Shown here in pieces: positions 54,414 to 64,000 of a stretch of DNA of 64,000 bases. Below the pieces are notes generated by a model. The model did no database searches and had not been told where the DNA came from. It saw only the letters and a program-made list of their open reading frames with translations. The stretch's first letter is position 1. Each line of letters starts with the position of its first letter. The position numbers were made by a program, and so were the translations under genes. The DNA comes from Curvularia sp. ZM96 (Eukaryota; Ascomycota; Dothideomycetes; Pleosporales; Pleosporaceae): positions 2,294,001-2,358,000 of the forward strand of contig JAJGBQ010000003.1 in NCBI GenBank assembly GCA_022457065.1, given 5' to 3'.

Positions 54414-54668
54414 CTATAGATTGAGTATAGTGGTAGGTATCGAGTAAGACGTGGTTATCGGTCTGAACTTCGACTTTCTTTTCCGCTCAATGCACTCGAT
54501 ACCGCACCTTTTACAGTTTCGACAGGGAAAAGGGGCCTCGCACTTACGTTTTATGCGGTGGCAGTGGTCGCAGACGTTACTTAATTGCCCTCTTCTTGGT
54601 CGCTTTGTCAAGGACAATTTTGCGGCCCCTGATTCTTCTCCCTTTACTTCTTTCGTAGTTGTCGACAT
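54414..54668 (-). CDS. Zn2Cys6 DNA-binding domain, short or truncated regulator
   Basis: 84 aa. CDHCHRIKRKCEAPFPCRNC...CGIEC follows the C-x2-C-x6-C-x5-C-x2-C-x(6)-C binuclear zinc cluster, preceded by a basic, Ser/Thr-rich start (MSTTTKEVKGEES) and followed by RKRKSK. The frame stops 35 residues after the cluster, so the regulatory domain is missing. It could be exon 1 of a longer gene whose next exon I could not find to the left, or a truncated gene. Overlaps by 25 bp, in another frame, the end of the unknown gene to its right. Confidence 0.6.
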   Translation of the reverse strand: MSTTTKEVKGEESGAAKLSLTKRPRRGQLSNVCDHCHRIKRKCEAPFPCRNCKRCGIECIERKRKSKFRPITTSYSIPTTILNL

Positions 54669-55583
54669 GCGGGGCAGATAAGTGGCTGACTCAGTACTGG
54701 ATGAGCGATTCGAGATGTTCTGGAAGGGTCAATCGATATGTCGAGGCTCTCGACGCGCATATTGACAGCACACACTTGCCGATTATTGTGATTGAGATTG
54801 GCCTCCAATCTTAGCCAGAGCCTACATTGATCAGTAAGAGTTTCGAACGTATACCCATGTAAATACCTTTCCAAGAGCGATCCCAGACCATCATCCAGAC
54901 TCAAAGGGAGGGACTTCATGCGTTGGTCTAACTGCCAGCAGTGATCCAGGGACGTTACACACACGCCTGCCACAACATGACCGCATTTCTCTACCAAAGA
55001 TAAGGGAAGAAATGCTGAGTAATCAAAGTTGTCTCTTAGGATGGGGCGAAAGTTGACGTGTACACAGGGCTGGCCTTTGGTAGTCCATGCTGCCATGTTG
55101 ACCATCGTGTCTCTTTTCACCTTCGACAAAGCACCGGCGTCAATGGCCTGGACCTGCAGTTCCCTGAGCAGGTTGGAGTCGTCAGATGAGAATTGCTTTG
55201 GCACAATGATCTTGTATCCGTTGTACTCCAAGTATTCAATAAACGCCACAACAGCGTTCGCTGTCTATTCTTGGATCAGCGGTGACAACAACAGGGCTGG
55301 TCACATACAATCGCGTTGGCGGCAGGTACCGCATCTTGAACCATCTGAAAGTGGGTGTCGCGCAGAAAGGCAACCGGTGAGGGACTGAGAGGGCGGCAAG
55401 GCAAAACTTGAAGGACGTCTCAGCCTTGTCGGCTGCATAGATATATGTCGCATGCGTAGGTGCGGGGTGCATCCTTGTTGCTATTGCAGTGGCTTGTTGC
55501 TTTAGCTCAGTTAAAGTTATTGCTTCTGCGGCCTTGCACAGGCTGCGACAATATATTGTGAACTCAAACCTCAGACCTTGCAC
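54644..55583 (-). pseudogene. Unknown protein, one frameshift
   Basis: A frame from 55583 (FEFTIYCRSLCKAAEAITLT, TPTFRWFKMRYLPPTRLYV, VVTADPRID) runs into a stop at 55236. A second frame continues from about 55255 (VVAFIEYLEYNGYKIIVPKQ, CVHVNFRPILRDNFDYSAF, CGHVVAGVCVTSLDHCW) to 54644. The two read as one protein of about 310 residues with a one-base slip near 55255. It has an acyltransferase-like feel, but I cannot name the family. Sequencing error or real pseudogene are both possible. Confidence 0.5.
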
Positions 55584-55883
55584 GCTCCCGGGCTCTCATT
55601 CTTGGTGAAGCCAAACCCAACATGGAATAGCTTGATCCAGACGCCCCATGGTGGCGGATAAGGAGAGACGAACGTGGGTATGAGTCCAGAATACCCTAGG
55701 CTGCAACATCAGGCAGGGCTGACGAAAAAGAAATTGTCTGAGCACTTGTGGATGCGCAGCGCGCTCGGCAATATGACCAGGTGCATGAATTTGACGCCCA
55801 GAAGTCTATTCCAAAAGCAGCTTAGGTTCTAGTCCCAGGACTGGGACTGAAAACTTATCTCCTTAGAGACCTACTCCACGGTC
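55584..55883. other. Degraded 5' part of a pogo element
   Basis: No open frame. Just before 55884 the sequence would be expected to encode the transposase DNA-binding domain, but only short, unconvincing traces are seen. Confidence 0.3.
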
Positions 55884-57429
55884 GTGCCCGCGAACCTCGA
55901 CGCCCACTCTCTAAGAGACATGGCATTTTCTGGGTCTCAGACCGATTTTGTAACAGCTCTAGACTCTTGCACATCTCTCAATCTTAATCGCGCACTTGCG
56001 CATAATTCAGACTCTATTATTAAGTGGTTTAATACCTTTACGAGCCTAATTCAGACGCATGGTATCCTACCATCAGACATCTGGAACTTTGACGAGACTG
56101 GCTTTCGCATTGGGATTGGAAAAGACCAGTGGGCTGTTACTTTTGAACCTCGCCGCCGTGTCTATTTACCGACGCCTGATGACCGTACATCATTGACTGT
56201 AACCGAGTGCGTCAATGCCGCAGGCCACGCTATCCCACCAATGATCATTATTGAAGGCGACGCACTCCTTGAGCGCTACTTCACCGATTTACCCGATAAC
56301 TACCTTATTGCGCATAGCGATAGTGGCTATACAAACGATCAATTGAGTTTTGAGTGGGTAAGACACTTCGTACAACAGAGCCAGAAGCATACTCAAGGAG
56401 TATATCGGCTACTTTTGTTTGATGGATTTGATTCACACTGCACCCAAGAGTTTCTAGAAGTCCTTGAGGATCACAAAGTTATTGCCTATCGCCTGCCTCC
56501 ACATACATCTCACTTTCTCCAACCGCTTGATGCGGGCTGTTTCCAGCCGTACAAGTACTGGTACGCGCAGGCTGTTGATCATGCAACCCGAACAGGCTGT
56601 ACGGCTTTCAACAAGGTTGAGTTCTTGGCTGCTATCGAGTCAATCCGCGCCTATACATTCAAGTCCCGTACGATACAAAAAGGCTGGCGGGACTCAGGAT
56701 TATATCCATTGGATATCAAGCGCGTCAAGAATAATATACAGAGAGATTTTGCTGATTGGGATGCTGATTGGGATGCTGATTGCCAAGATACTGGCAGTAG
56801 TAGTGATAGTAGTAGCAACACTACTATAGATGGAACGCCACCACCACCAGAGCTAAACACGCCTCTAACTATCCGGACGCTTAAGCGCAATATTGACTTT
56901 TGTCTGGAGAATGAGGAGCTTAGCGAAAACGTAAAACGTACACTATTTGGAGCGTATAATTGTAAGCAGTTGTGTGTGAGAAGTGTTGTGTATTGTGTTG
57001 TATGTGATGGGAGTAAGTTTAAATACAGCAGTATTAGTCAGTGGGTAACCACGTGACTATATATGGTACTTCTGGGCTTACAATAATATATCTGTTGCTG
57101 GAGACCAAGCAATTGGTGAACTGCGCACCATGACTTCAATTGCACAATCGTGGCGATCACGCCAACAAAGGACCCGTACGATTCTTAAATCTTCAATGGG
57201 AGTTATCTACTCCCATTCGGCACGAAAGATGGTTCAAAATAAGCTTGCAGCTGAGTTGGGCCAGCTTAAGTTTGAATATTCAAAGATGAAGGGCATGCCA
57301 ATCATGAAAAAGAAGCGGCATTTCCAAGCTTACAAACCAGTACATGAGCAATTACAGCGTGTATGGGCGTCGATGCGTGCTGCTGGGTTACTGGCGTACG
57401 AAAATCAGTATGAGAACTGGCGTGGTTGA
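55884..57429 (+). pseudogene. Pogo-like DDE transposase split by a solo-LTR-like insertion
   Basis: The DDE core is open: IWNFDETGFRIGI, YRLLLFDGFDSHC and HFLQPLDAGCFQPYKYW carry the acidic residues. The N-terminal DNA-binding region is not open (the frame begins at a GTG in the middle). At 56961 the reading frame enters a 122-bp TG...CA element. Removing that element plus one 5-bp duplication (127 bp) puts the downstream frame (TSIAQSWRSRQQRTRT...YENQYENWRG, 57130-57429) back in register. The insertion therefore broke a previously continuous frame. This describes a host transposase and its break only. Confidence 0.75.
56961..57082 (+). mobile_element. Solo-LTR-like element, 122 bp, copy 2, TSD ATAAT
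   Basis: TGTAAGCAGTTGTGTGTG...GGGCTTACA flanked by ATAAT at 56956-56960 and 57083-57087. Same orientation and same core (AGTTTAAATACAGC, GTCAGTGGGTAACCACGTGA) as copy 1 at 31192. The two copies differ by a few indels. Confidence 0.85.
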
Positions 57430-57479
57430 GTAATTATTCAATAATATATCTGGGTTGTACGAAAAAATATCGTATTGAG

Positions 57480-57545
57480 CGTCGGCACTCGCCTGCGGCG
57501 AGTGTCAGCGCAGCTGACTTAGCTTAGTCATAAGCTAAGCCTTGG
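57480..57545. repeat. Two small hairpins 3' of the transposase
   Basis: CACTCGCC-TGC-GGCGAGTG and TTAGCTTA-GTCA-TAAGCTAA lie 25 bp apart. They may belong to the 3' terminal region of the pogo-like element, but the matching left end was not found. Confidence 0.45.
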
Positions 57546-58989
57546 CACGGATAGGAATGCTTGCGCGAAGGAGACGGGCTGGGATTACAGGGATTGTGTT
57601 TTCGTGTCTAGGCTGGCGCAGGTAGAGGCCGGACCGGAATTTATCCGGGTTTGCCGGGATCAGCGGCAACAGTTCCGACCGTAACAAGCCTCGCGTTTAC
57701 GCCCTCCGCTCACACCTGCTGCCCCCACCCGCCGCTCCTACTGCTATGCAATACAAGCGCGCCCGCTGCCGCTGCCTTTCTCTCTCAGTGCGACCTCCAA
57801 CGTGTCCTGGAGCTTCCAACCTTCATCAGCAATAGATCCGTTTCTCGAGGGGGAGAGAAACCGTTAGCGTCCGTGTCCCCAAGTCCATCATCCACCACGT
57901 CTAGGCGTAGGCCAACGAGGCGCTCCCCGCCCGCCGCCGAGAGGCAACTCCCGCACATACCCAAAGGCGATAGGGAGAAGGCACCGACGCACAGCTTCAA
58001 GAAATACCCAGGGTGGGTGGGCGGGCCGAGCCAGATCCCTTTGCCGCGGATGGTGCTGTACGCCGTCATTGCACGGTCCGTTCTTGATCAAACACATTGA
58101 TGGACTCTTGGCCCTATTGATGACCGCGCCAGAATGGCGGCGGAGCGTTGAGGGAGCTGCATTTGTGAGCAAAGACTGTGGGTGAACAAGAAGTGTGAAC
58201 GCGGGCGAGGGCGAGGACGAGGGCGTTAGGGCTGGGAAGCAAGCTGCTGTAAAGAGGTTAGTGAGGAGAGGAAGCAAAAGGAGAAGAAGAAAGGGAAGGG
58301 GAAGTCAGAGACGTCGCCCCAGCCGCCTATTAGCCCGCTCCCGCTCCGAGGACCTCTCTTGTCTTCTCTTCACGACAAGGTCACCGCCGGCCACATTGAG
58401 AAGCCCGCCAAATCGCAGAGAAGCGTCAAAGTTCCCCAAGCTCCCGCCCCACTCCTCGGGCAACGTAGAATAGAGAGAAGTCCTGGCTTCACGGATTGCT
58501 AATCTCAAACAGACGGTTACAACTACTTGAGATGCGCGACGTCCAGTCATCTCTCACTAGTCGCCGCACGACCTTGGCTACATTCCACTCACCACATCTA
58601 AGGCCTATACTTATGGCGAGAACTATGTGCGACATTCAACCGCGCCATTCCAACACCATCCCCATACAACATCCAACGCTCGACCGCAAATCACCCGTCG
58701 ACCTGGTGAGCAGGGAGTTCCGTGACTGCAGGCGATAGGAAGCTCCCTCGGGCGCATGGATGGTGTCGTTCGGCCAAGTTCACGCGCACGGAGCGGAAGC
58801 GGCGGTTCCTCCTCTCGTTCATATCCTGCATGGTACGGAAGAACAGAGCATTTCCTGAGTATTGTAGAGAGGGCACGGAAGTACGATCATGGTTCGGGCT
58901 TTTCCGAGGACGAGTGGAATTGTGAAGTCTAGCTCCACTTCTCAAGCTCGCACTCAACACATGTAAGCACCGACAGACGCTAGTCCTTG
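57546..58989. other. GC-rich region without a recognised gene
   Basis: From about 57600 to 58760 the sequence is clearly richer in G+C than its surroundings, with overlapping long frames on both strands (57651-58100 plus, 57888-58277 minus, 58195-58473 plus) rich in P, S, R and A. None shows family features; these are treated as composition artefacts. Confidence 0.35.
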
Positions 58990-59009
58990 CTCTCATCTTG
59001 CATCACTAT

Positions 59010-59365
59010 ATGCTATAGAAAGACGGCCAAAATCGAACCCCGCATCACTCGCGTGTTCCACTCTCCCGGGCCGCATCGGTAGCCACAACGTCGTCCTCAC
59101 ATGTCGGCCGCCCGGCCAGATGGGCATCGGCGCTGCTGCACTCAGCGCAGAGCAAGCCATGTCCAAGTTTATGTCGATCCGCTTTGGGTCGATGGTGGGT
59201 GTCGGCGGTGGAGCCGTGAGCGCAGAGGCCGATGTGCGACTGGGAGAGATCGGGGTCAGCCAGGCGGTCAGGCAGCACAGCGGAGTAGTGCAGTACGGCT
59301 TTGGCAAAACAGGAGAAGGCCGACTGGTTTTTTTTCGTACTTCCCGTTTGTCAATCGGTACATGA
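59010..59365 (+). pseudogene. Nucleoside-phosphorylase-like domain fragment, NLR type
   Basis: One frame reads GRIGSHNVVLTC, PPGQMGIGAAALSAEQAMS and then SIRFGSMVGVGGGAVSAEAD and LGEIGVSQ...GVVQYGFGKTGEG. These are hallmarks of the purine/uridine-phosphorylase-like N-terminal domain found in many fungal NLRs. It has no proper start and degenerates after GEGRLV. Repeat R1 copy C begins 24 bp later, so the gene was probably cut by repeat insertion. Confidence 0.7.
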
Positions 59366-59388
59366 GGTCACGCTAAATTAGTGAAGTA

Positions 59389-60565
59389 ACGTCCATCCCC
59401 ACGTAACGGGACACCCTGCGTGGCGGGACGCCACAGACACTCCCCAACATAACAAACTCAACAACAAGTTAGAAGAATAGATATTCTCGGGATAGTAGCC
59501 TTAAGCTATAAGGTCTATTATATCTCAACTTGTTTTAGAAATAGCTTCTACTTACCGTGCAATACAACAGTTTGGTATAAGCGTTGTACAACCGTCTCGC
59601 TTTGGCTGGCAGTGGATGCGTCGAAAGCTTATGCATCTTGTCGAAAGTCCGTCAACTTGTAGCTTGTTATATCACTATCTTATCCCGAGCACTGCGCTTA
59701 AGCTCGAGAGGTTGTCGTGCTTCTGTGCCAATTCCAAGTCCGCCTGCTAGAAGTGCTAGATAAGAAGGACGACCCACACACCTAGCTTAAAGCAGCTTAG
59801 CTGTAATCTATCGCTGCTGACACTAGATCTGTGGCTGTGTGGCTGTGTGGCTGTACGGCGCTCTTGCCAAGCGCGCCAGGACACCCGAAAACCGGCTCGG
59901 ATTGGGAGCAGGGCTAGCTTGAAGGCCGTGCTGTAAAGCTCATGCCAACGAACACACCCAGCATCGAAGCCGCAACTAGCTTCCGATACAGCCATTATGC
60001 AACTTCGAGACGCAGTGCAATAGATGACCATAGCTAATGCGAAGGCTTACATGTTATAGAGATAGACCGTCGCGCCGCCCTCTAGCTCCGCAGACCCGCC
60101 GTTGATCCCTCGTCCGACCCACCACGTCTTCGTACTTCTCAAGCACATCGCAACCGATACATACCAAACAGTAGCCGAATGTCGCTTTAGCTCATGGATT
60201 GCAAGCACGTACAAAGGTGGGAAAAGGTCTGCATATCTTGGGGATACAGCTATCGAACGATCATACAGCGAATGGCTCCTTGCATAAGCACTGCAATCAT
60301 TAGGGGCGTGGTGAGGTACTTCAGTTTGATCTCCAAGGATGATGAAGAGTTTGGATCGTTGATGCTTATAAGCGTTGGGTAATGGTAGAGCAGAGATCTA
60401 ATAGTAGCTATACTTGGTAAGGTACTACGCTGACCAAGGCTGCATACCGTCCTGTCATCGACAACGGCCCTTATATCTCTTCGCAATGCCATCCAGTGCG
60501 GACGTTCATGGCAACCCTATGGCCGATGCGGGTCGTCCATCCTCCTCTCTGTGGTGGTGAACTCT
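59389..60565 (+). repeat. Dispersed repeat R1, copy C (about 1.18 kb)
   Basis: Starts after TA (59387-59388) with ACGTCCATCCCCACGTAACG and is collinear with copy A to the GTGCGGGTCG(G/T)CC region. It carries the same short coding block on the minus strand (EIKLKYLTTPLMIAVLMQGA). It separates two pieces of NLR-like sequence. Confidence 0.65.
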
Positions 60566-60771
60566 AGTGGCAAAGTCCTGTCGTTGTTGTCACGTATCAC
60601 TCGTAAGCATGCTTATGCAGCTTAGCCTATCCTACAAGTGCATGAGCTTCATGTTCAATAACACAAAAGCAGCATTAGACTTCTCCCTTTGAGTTCTCTC
60701 TTTGCCACCGCATTAAGCTTCGAGGGAAGTCTTTGTGTCAGGATGGTGACAGCCAAGGACCCGGTGCTATA

Positions 60772-60938
60772 GCTCGAAGCACTTTTCCATCAACATAGCT
60801 TCTTCATTCCGGCTTTGAGACTTCCACATGTATGCCAGGTTGGCCATATTGATCAGCGTGTCTGGATGCTCCTCCCCAAGTACCCTCTTTTTCGTCTCCA
60901 TCACTCGCATCTCTAGCTCTTCAGCATCCTTCCACTCT
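60772..60938 (-). pseudogene. TPR fragment of an NLR-like gene
   Basis: EWKDAEELEMRVMETKKRVL and GEEHPDTLINMANLAYMWKS are a classic kinesin-light-chain-type TPR unit as found at the C-terminus of fungal STAND proteins. It is on the minus strand, cut on its right by a pogo fragment, and has no start or stop of its own. Confidence 0.65.
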
Positions 60939-61160
60939 TGTTCTGATCACAATACTCAACAAAATCCATACTAGCGTGAGATCTATGGCCGTCAAGAATG
61001 AGTAACCAGTAAGATTGTCGAGCGCTCTCCTTGATGTAGCGATCAAACACCTGTTCAGGCCAAGCAAGGCCTATATCGTTGTACGTTCAGCCCGAGAGTG
61101 ATGACGTGATGAATACTGAGTGCTCGCCTGGCTTGGTTTCCTCAACCCAGCTCAATTGTT
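60939..61160 (-). pseudogene. Pogo transposase fragment related to the inner pogo at 15.3 kb
   Basis: Reads LSWVEETKPGEHSVFITSSL, a TGA where Trp is expected, then YNDIGLAWPEQVFDRY and YWLLILDGHRSHASMDFVEY. This corresponds closely to the central transposase of 15315-17424. It abuts the TPR fragment without a spacer. Confidence 0.7.
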
Positions 61161-62069
61161 GTAACGGTCGGTAACGGTGGAGGGGAGGACCGCGCTGAAT
61201 TGACCATATACGATGGTGGGCTGCTTATGTATGCTATAGGCCAGAGCTAGTGTTAAAGGAGACCAAACTATCCTTTAGTTATCACCTGACTTCACTGCTG
61301 ACCTCTGTATGCCGTTATAACTACTCCTCAGCTGCCGCGATCAACAAGGCTGACTAATACTAGCCCTGAAGGTGTGCAGGATCTGGAGTACTGTCTTGTA
61401 CTGCCTTTCCTAGCTGTTGATTGACGTCCCCCATATCTAGTTGTTTGAGGAACCCCTGGTGTTTTTGCCGCACAGAAGACTTGGTGAGTCCATCCACTGA
61501 CATGCTCGTGGTAGGCCACCACTCTATATTGTCAGCCTATTCAGGTTAGTTTCCGTTGGTAATCTTGTCTCCTTGCTAGTGCACCACCCAGAACATCCAA
61601 AGTGCTGGTGTCAAGAGCGCAGCTCAGCACCACTACGGCAGGAGAACCACAAAAATGTTTGAATGATTAAAAATAGTTGATTGAGGTACAGAACAGTACA
61701 TATCGTCAACCTCTCAGGCCTGACAGCTAGTTGACACACTAACACAACACAGAGGTAACCCCGAGTGACAAGCCCGACAGACAGACTCCAACACCGTAGT
61801 TGTCAGCCCATTCTGGTTAGTCTCGTTTAGTAATCTCGTCTATATATTGTTCTTATCTTACGTAGTTTGTAACACAACCAACTCTTCTTCTTCTTCACTT
61901 GAGAACCTTGTACAGGTTTACAGTAGTTACCTCTGGCGCGTGCTGAAATCATAAAAATCAGCTCTACAGGTCTCATAACTTAATTACAAAGCCAGCGCAT
62001 CTACCAACACCTCCGTTATTGAGGGACGTCATCTTAGTATGTCCCGGTAAACATAGATCAAGCAGGTGG
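61161..62069. other. Intergenic with two TGTCAGCC-starting repeats
   Basis: TGTCAGCC(T/C)ATTC, continuing GGTTAGT...GTAATCT, occurs at 61530 and again at 61801, 271 bp apart, perhaps remnants of LTR ends. A minus-strand frame at 61328-61522 is not convincing. No gene called. Confidence 0.35.
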
Positions 62070-64000
62070 CTACTGATTGTTCTCTGGAAGATTCGGGTAC
62101 CCCATCCATGTATAATCTTCCATAGGATGTCTACTTAGAAAGAATTCGGTATACAGCAGATTAGATTGATCGAAATCCGTTATGAAGGGGGTGCTGAAGG
62201 TTGGAAGCGTTTGCAGGGCCGGGTCTAGCATAAAGTCCTGACCTGGCTGAGATTCCCCAGATGCCTGTACAGGCTGCTCTTTTTCGAGAGTGGTAGTGGA
62301 CTGGGTATCGACGTTAGAGGTCGCAGCGGCATAGCTGTAAGACGGCCTTGCCTGTTCCTCTGCGAAAATATCGGATTTTTCAGTTCGGACTCGCGGTACT
62401 CTGGTCCTGATGATGTCCATAACCACTTCGTACGCGCGCTTGGCGACGGGATTCCCAGGACCCATCGACCAGAGCCATCGAACTAGCTTATCGATGCTCT
62501 TGGAAAGTTCTTCGCCTTCTTGGGTCGTGCCAGTTTCTGAGGACATCTCAAGCAGGAAAACCGCTATCGCCTGCATTATGTAGTGTACGGTACACCACCA
62601 CGGACTTCGCTGGTAAATAAACATCAAGTCCGGTTGGTCAGGGAAAAGCCGCGTTATTTCTTGAGCAGCGTGGATACATGTCTTGGCCGTGTTCTTATCA
62701 AAGGTTGCCGAAGCATCACTCTGGGCTTTGATGCGTCGCTCGAGGCGGCAGAGGCTTGGGCGAGAGATAACTAATCTGGCGCTATGGTAGTGGAAGCGAA
62801 GCAACAATGGCTCACACTGGGCGCGGTGTTCTTGAATAAAGTCCACTGGGCCGAGTCCTTCAGGTAGCGCTTCTGCCACCCATTCATCGATTTCTCTTGT
62901 CAATGAGGTAATCTCTTTTTGAATCTGCTGCCAGGGAACCATCGATGCTCGTGGCAAGTACAGTTTCGAGAGGGCTTTCTGCATGATGACAGCGAGTTTT
63001 ACACGAGCCTGTAGGAACGAAACATGCATGCCGGTCTCTAAAACGCGTCTGGTCGATATACCTAATCGAGATGGTTCCGAAAGTGCGATATTTTCACGTC
63101 TTATGCCTGTTGGATCCCTTATCCGAGGTAGAACATTGTTGATGGATTGTTCTACTGGTAATACCTGCGGCAAAGGAACCGTGCATTCATTGTTAGGTAT
63201 AATGCAAGGTCGACCGATGAGGGCGCACAGTTGACTCTCAATGGAATGTAGGCTCCACCATGTTCTTACCAAGCTCTCTTTATGTTTTGGCGAGGCGGAG
63301 GGATCGTCGTTTCGAAGATGAAGGCCAACAGCAAGAGCGAACCGTAGGGATGTACCTATCATCATCCAGGCTCTAGAGGAATAACGTTAATATTGTAAAC
63401 GGACGAGGCTATAATCTGGACTGTCTCACCTGCTAACATGACCAGCTGTCAAGTAATATAAAGACAGCAGACCAGTAGCCTAATAGCGATTAGAGTGTGC
63501 CGACAGACATCCTAGAGTACTCGGTAACACACCTGAATTATTGGCAGACTAGGAGCACGAAGAGAAGTGGCAACTTTGTCTAATCCGAGAATCCGAATTG
63601 CTCTCGTCATGTAGATGAGGTGGTCTCGTTCGTCTGCTCGCCATTCTGCCTGTATCAAATGCGCATACTGTGCTCCTATTGCTAAAACCAAGTTCAATGT
63701 CGCTTGCCAATGCTCCGGGACTTGGTAAATTCGGTTTCGTTTCGCGGAGTTGTTGTACCTTCGAAATTGGTCCTCGAAAACGTCGGATACAATGGGGAAA
63801 GAGTCGTGAATCGTCCGCATATAGCAGTCAAACAGCTTTTCAGCTGTCTCTGGCGAAGGCAGTTCGTATGGGTCCACCATGATGTCCACATCGAGGTCGT
63901 CACTATCCAAATAAAAGGTGGAATCCGAGACACGCGAGATGTTGCCTACTTTGGGTGATTGTTGTTGAGTATGCAGAGCATCTTCTCGTTGCACAACCGC
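62070..64000 (-). CDS. Fungal-specific transcription factor, C-terminal part (cut by the right edge)
   Basis: Exons from the window edge to 63533, then 63479-63430 and 63372-62070, with 53- and 57-nt introns in consistent phase (GTGTGT/ATTAG; GTGAGA/TCTAG). Joined, they show the fungal regulatory middle domain: AEKLFDCYMRTIHDSFPIV, ATGLLSLYYLTAGHVSRAW, MMIGTSLRFALAVGLHL, RTWWSLHSIESQLCALIGRP. The C-terminal 130 residues are disordered and end MGYPNLPENNQ. In this family the Zn2Cys6 cluster is N-terminal; it would lie beyond 64000. Role: nuclear regulator; targets unknown. Confidence 0.85.

Noticed and set aside
57651..58550. Long frames on both strands in GC-rich DNA
   Set aside because: Opposite-strand overlaps and P/S/R-biased composition point to base composition, not genes; no family motif.
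61328..61844. Complete LTR retrotransposon between TGTCAGCC repeats
   Set aside because: The repeats are only about 45 bp, 271 bp apart, with no TG...CA pairing, TSD or coding interior visible.
1..64000. tRNA, rRNA or CRISPR arrays
   Set aside because: No cloverleaf-like conserved A/B boxes, rRNA cores or regularly spaced identical direct repeats with unique spacers were seen; the tandem arrays present lack unique spacers.

Overview
The window reads as a repeat-rich accessory region of a filamentous ascomycete (Pezizomycotina; a Dothideomycete is my guess, at low confidence). The evidence is short phase-consistent introns of about 47-84 nt with GTRNGN donors and CTAAC-type branch sites, HET, patatin-NB-ARC-TPR, fungal Zn-cluster/HMG regulator and OTT_1508-type deaminase genes, and many pogo/Fot1-like, MULE and LINE remnants. 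Several transposase pseudogenes carry TGG-to-TAG/TGA or CAG/CAA-to-TAG/TAA stops, as repeat-induced point mutation would leave.

Layout. 0-2.6 kb: a two-exon gene for a long disordered protein with a SUMO-interaction-like motif. 2.9-3.8 kb: a MITE, a hairpin and a repeat terminus. 4.6-8.3 kb (minus): a five-exon NLR-type gene, patatin phospholipase + NB-ARC + near-identical TPRs. 8.65-13.3 kb: a decayed pogo transposon joined to a 5'-truncated LINE whose RT and RNase H remain open. 13.4-19.3 kb: a 5.9-kb giant palindrome. A 2.1-kb pogo element with its own 50-bp inverted repeats sits exactly at the centre of two arms of about 1.92 kb. Each arm carries a copy of a three-exon gene for an eight-cysteine small secreted protein, and the whole is bounded by TA-flanked transposon ends. 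19.6 kb: an orphan 122-aa gene with a diverged paralogue at 31.4 kb. 20.6-23.5 kb: a broken FAR1/MULE element. 23.7-30.4 kb: copies of a repeat family flanking a 68-bp minisatellite and a HET gene. 30.9-32.4 kb: MITEs and a 129-bp solo-LTR-like element with perfect 5-bp target duplications. 33-40.4 kb: an unknown 372-aa gene, a broken F-box gene, a palindromic repeat array, a kinase-like gene and a small intron-containing gene. 41.5-44.5 kb: a dispersed repeat, an OTT_1508-like deaminase gene and a broken BTB/POZ gene. 44.5-48.4 kb: gene-poor. 48.4-50.9 kb: a SAM + HMG-box + fungal-regulator gene. 51.7-52.4 kb: a second dispersed-repeat copy with tandem expansion. 53.7-55.6 kb: a small divergent RNase III-domain protein, a Zn2Cys6 fragment and a frameshifted unknown gene. 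55.9-57.4 kb: a pogo transposase split by the same 5-bp-TSD element. 59-61.2 kb: debris of an NLR (nucleoside-phosphorylase-like and TPR fragments) broken by repeats. 62-64 kb: the C-terminal part of a fungal transcription factor running off the right edge.

Functionally the intact genes lean towards self/non-self recognition and stress signalling (NLR, HET, deaminase, kinase, regulators). They are set in DNA shaped by DNA transposons that insert at TA and by small non-autonomous elements sharing an ACGTCCGTCCC-like end. The most unusual item is the palindromic transposon carrying two mirror-image copies of a secreted-protein gene. All exon boundaries were read by eye from splice motifs and reading-frame continuity; nothing was run through a database.
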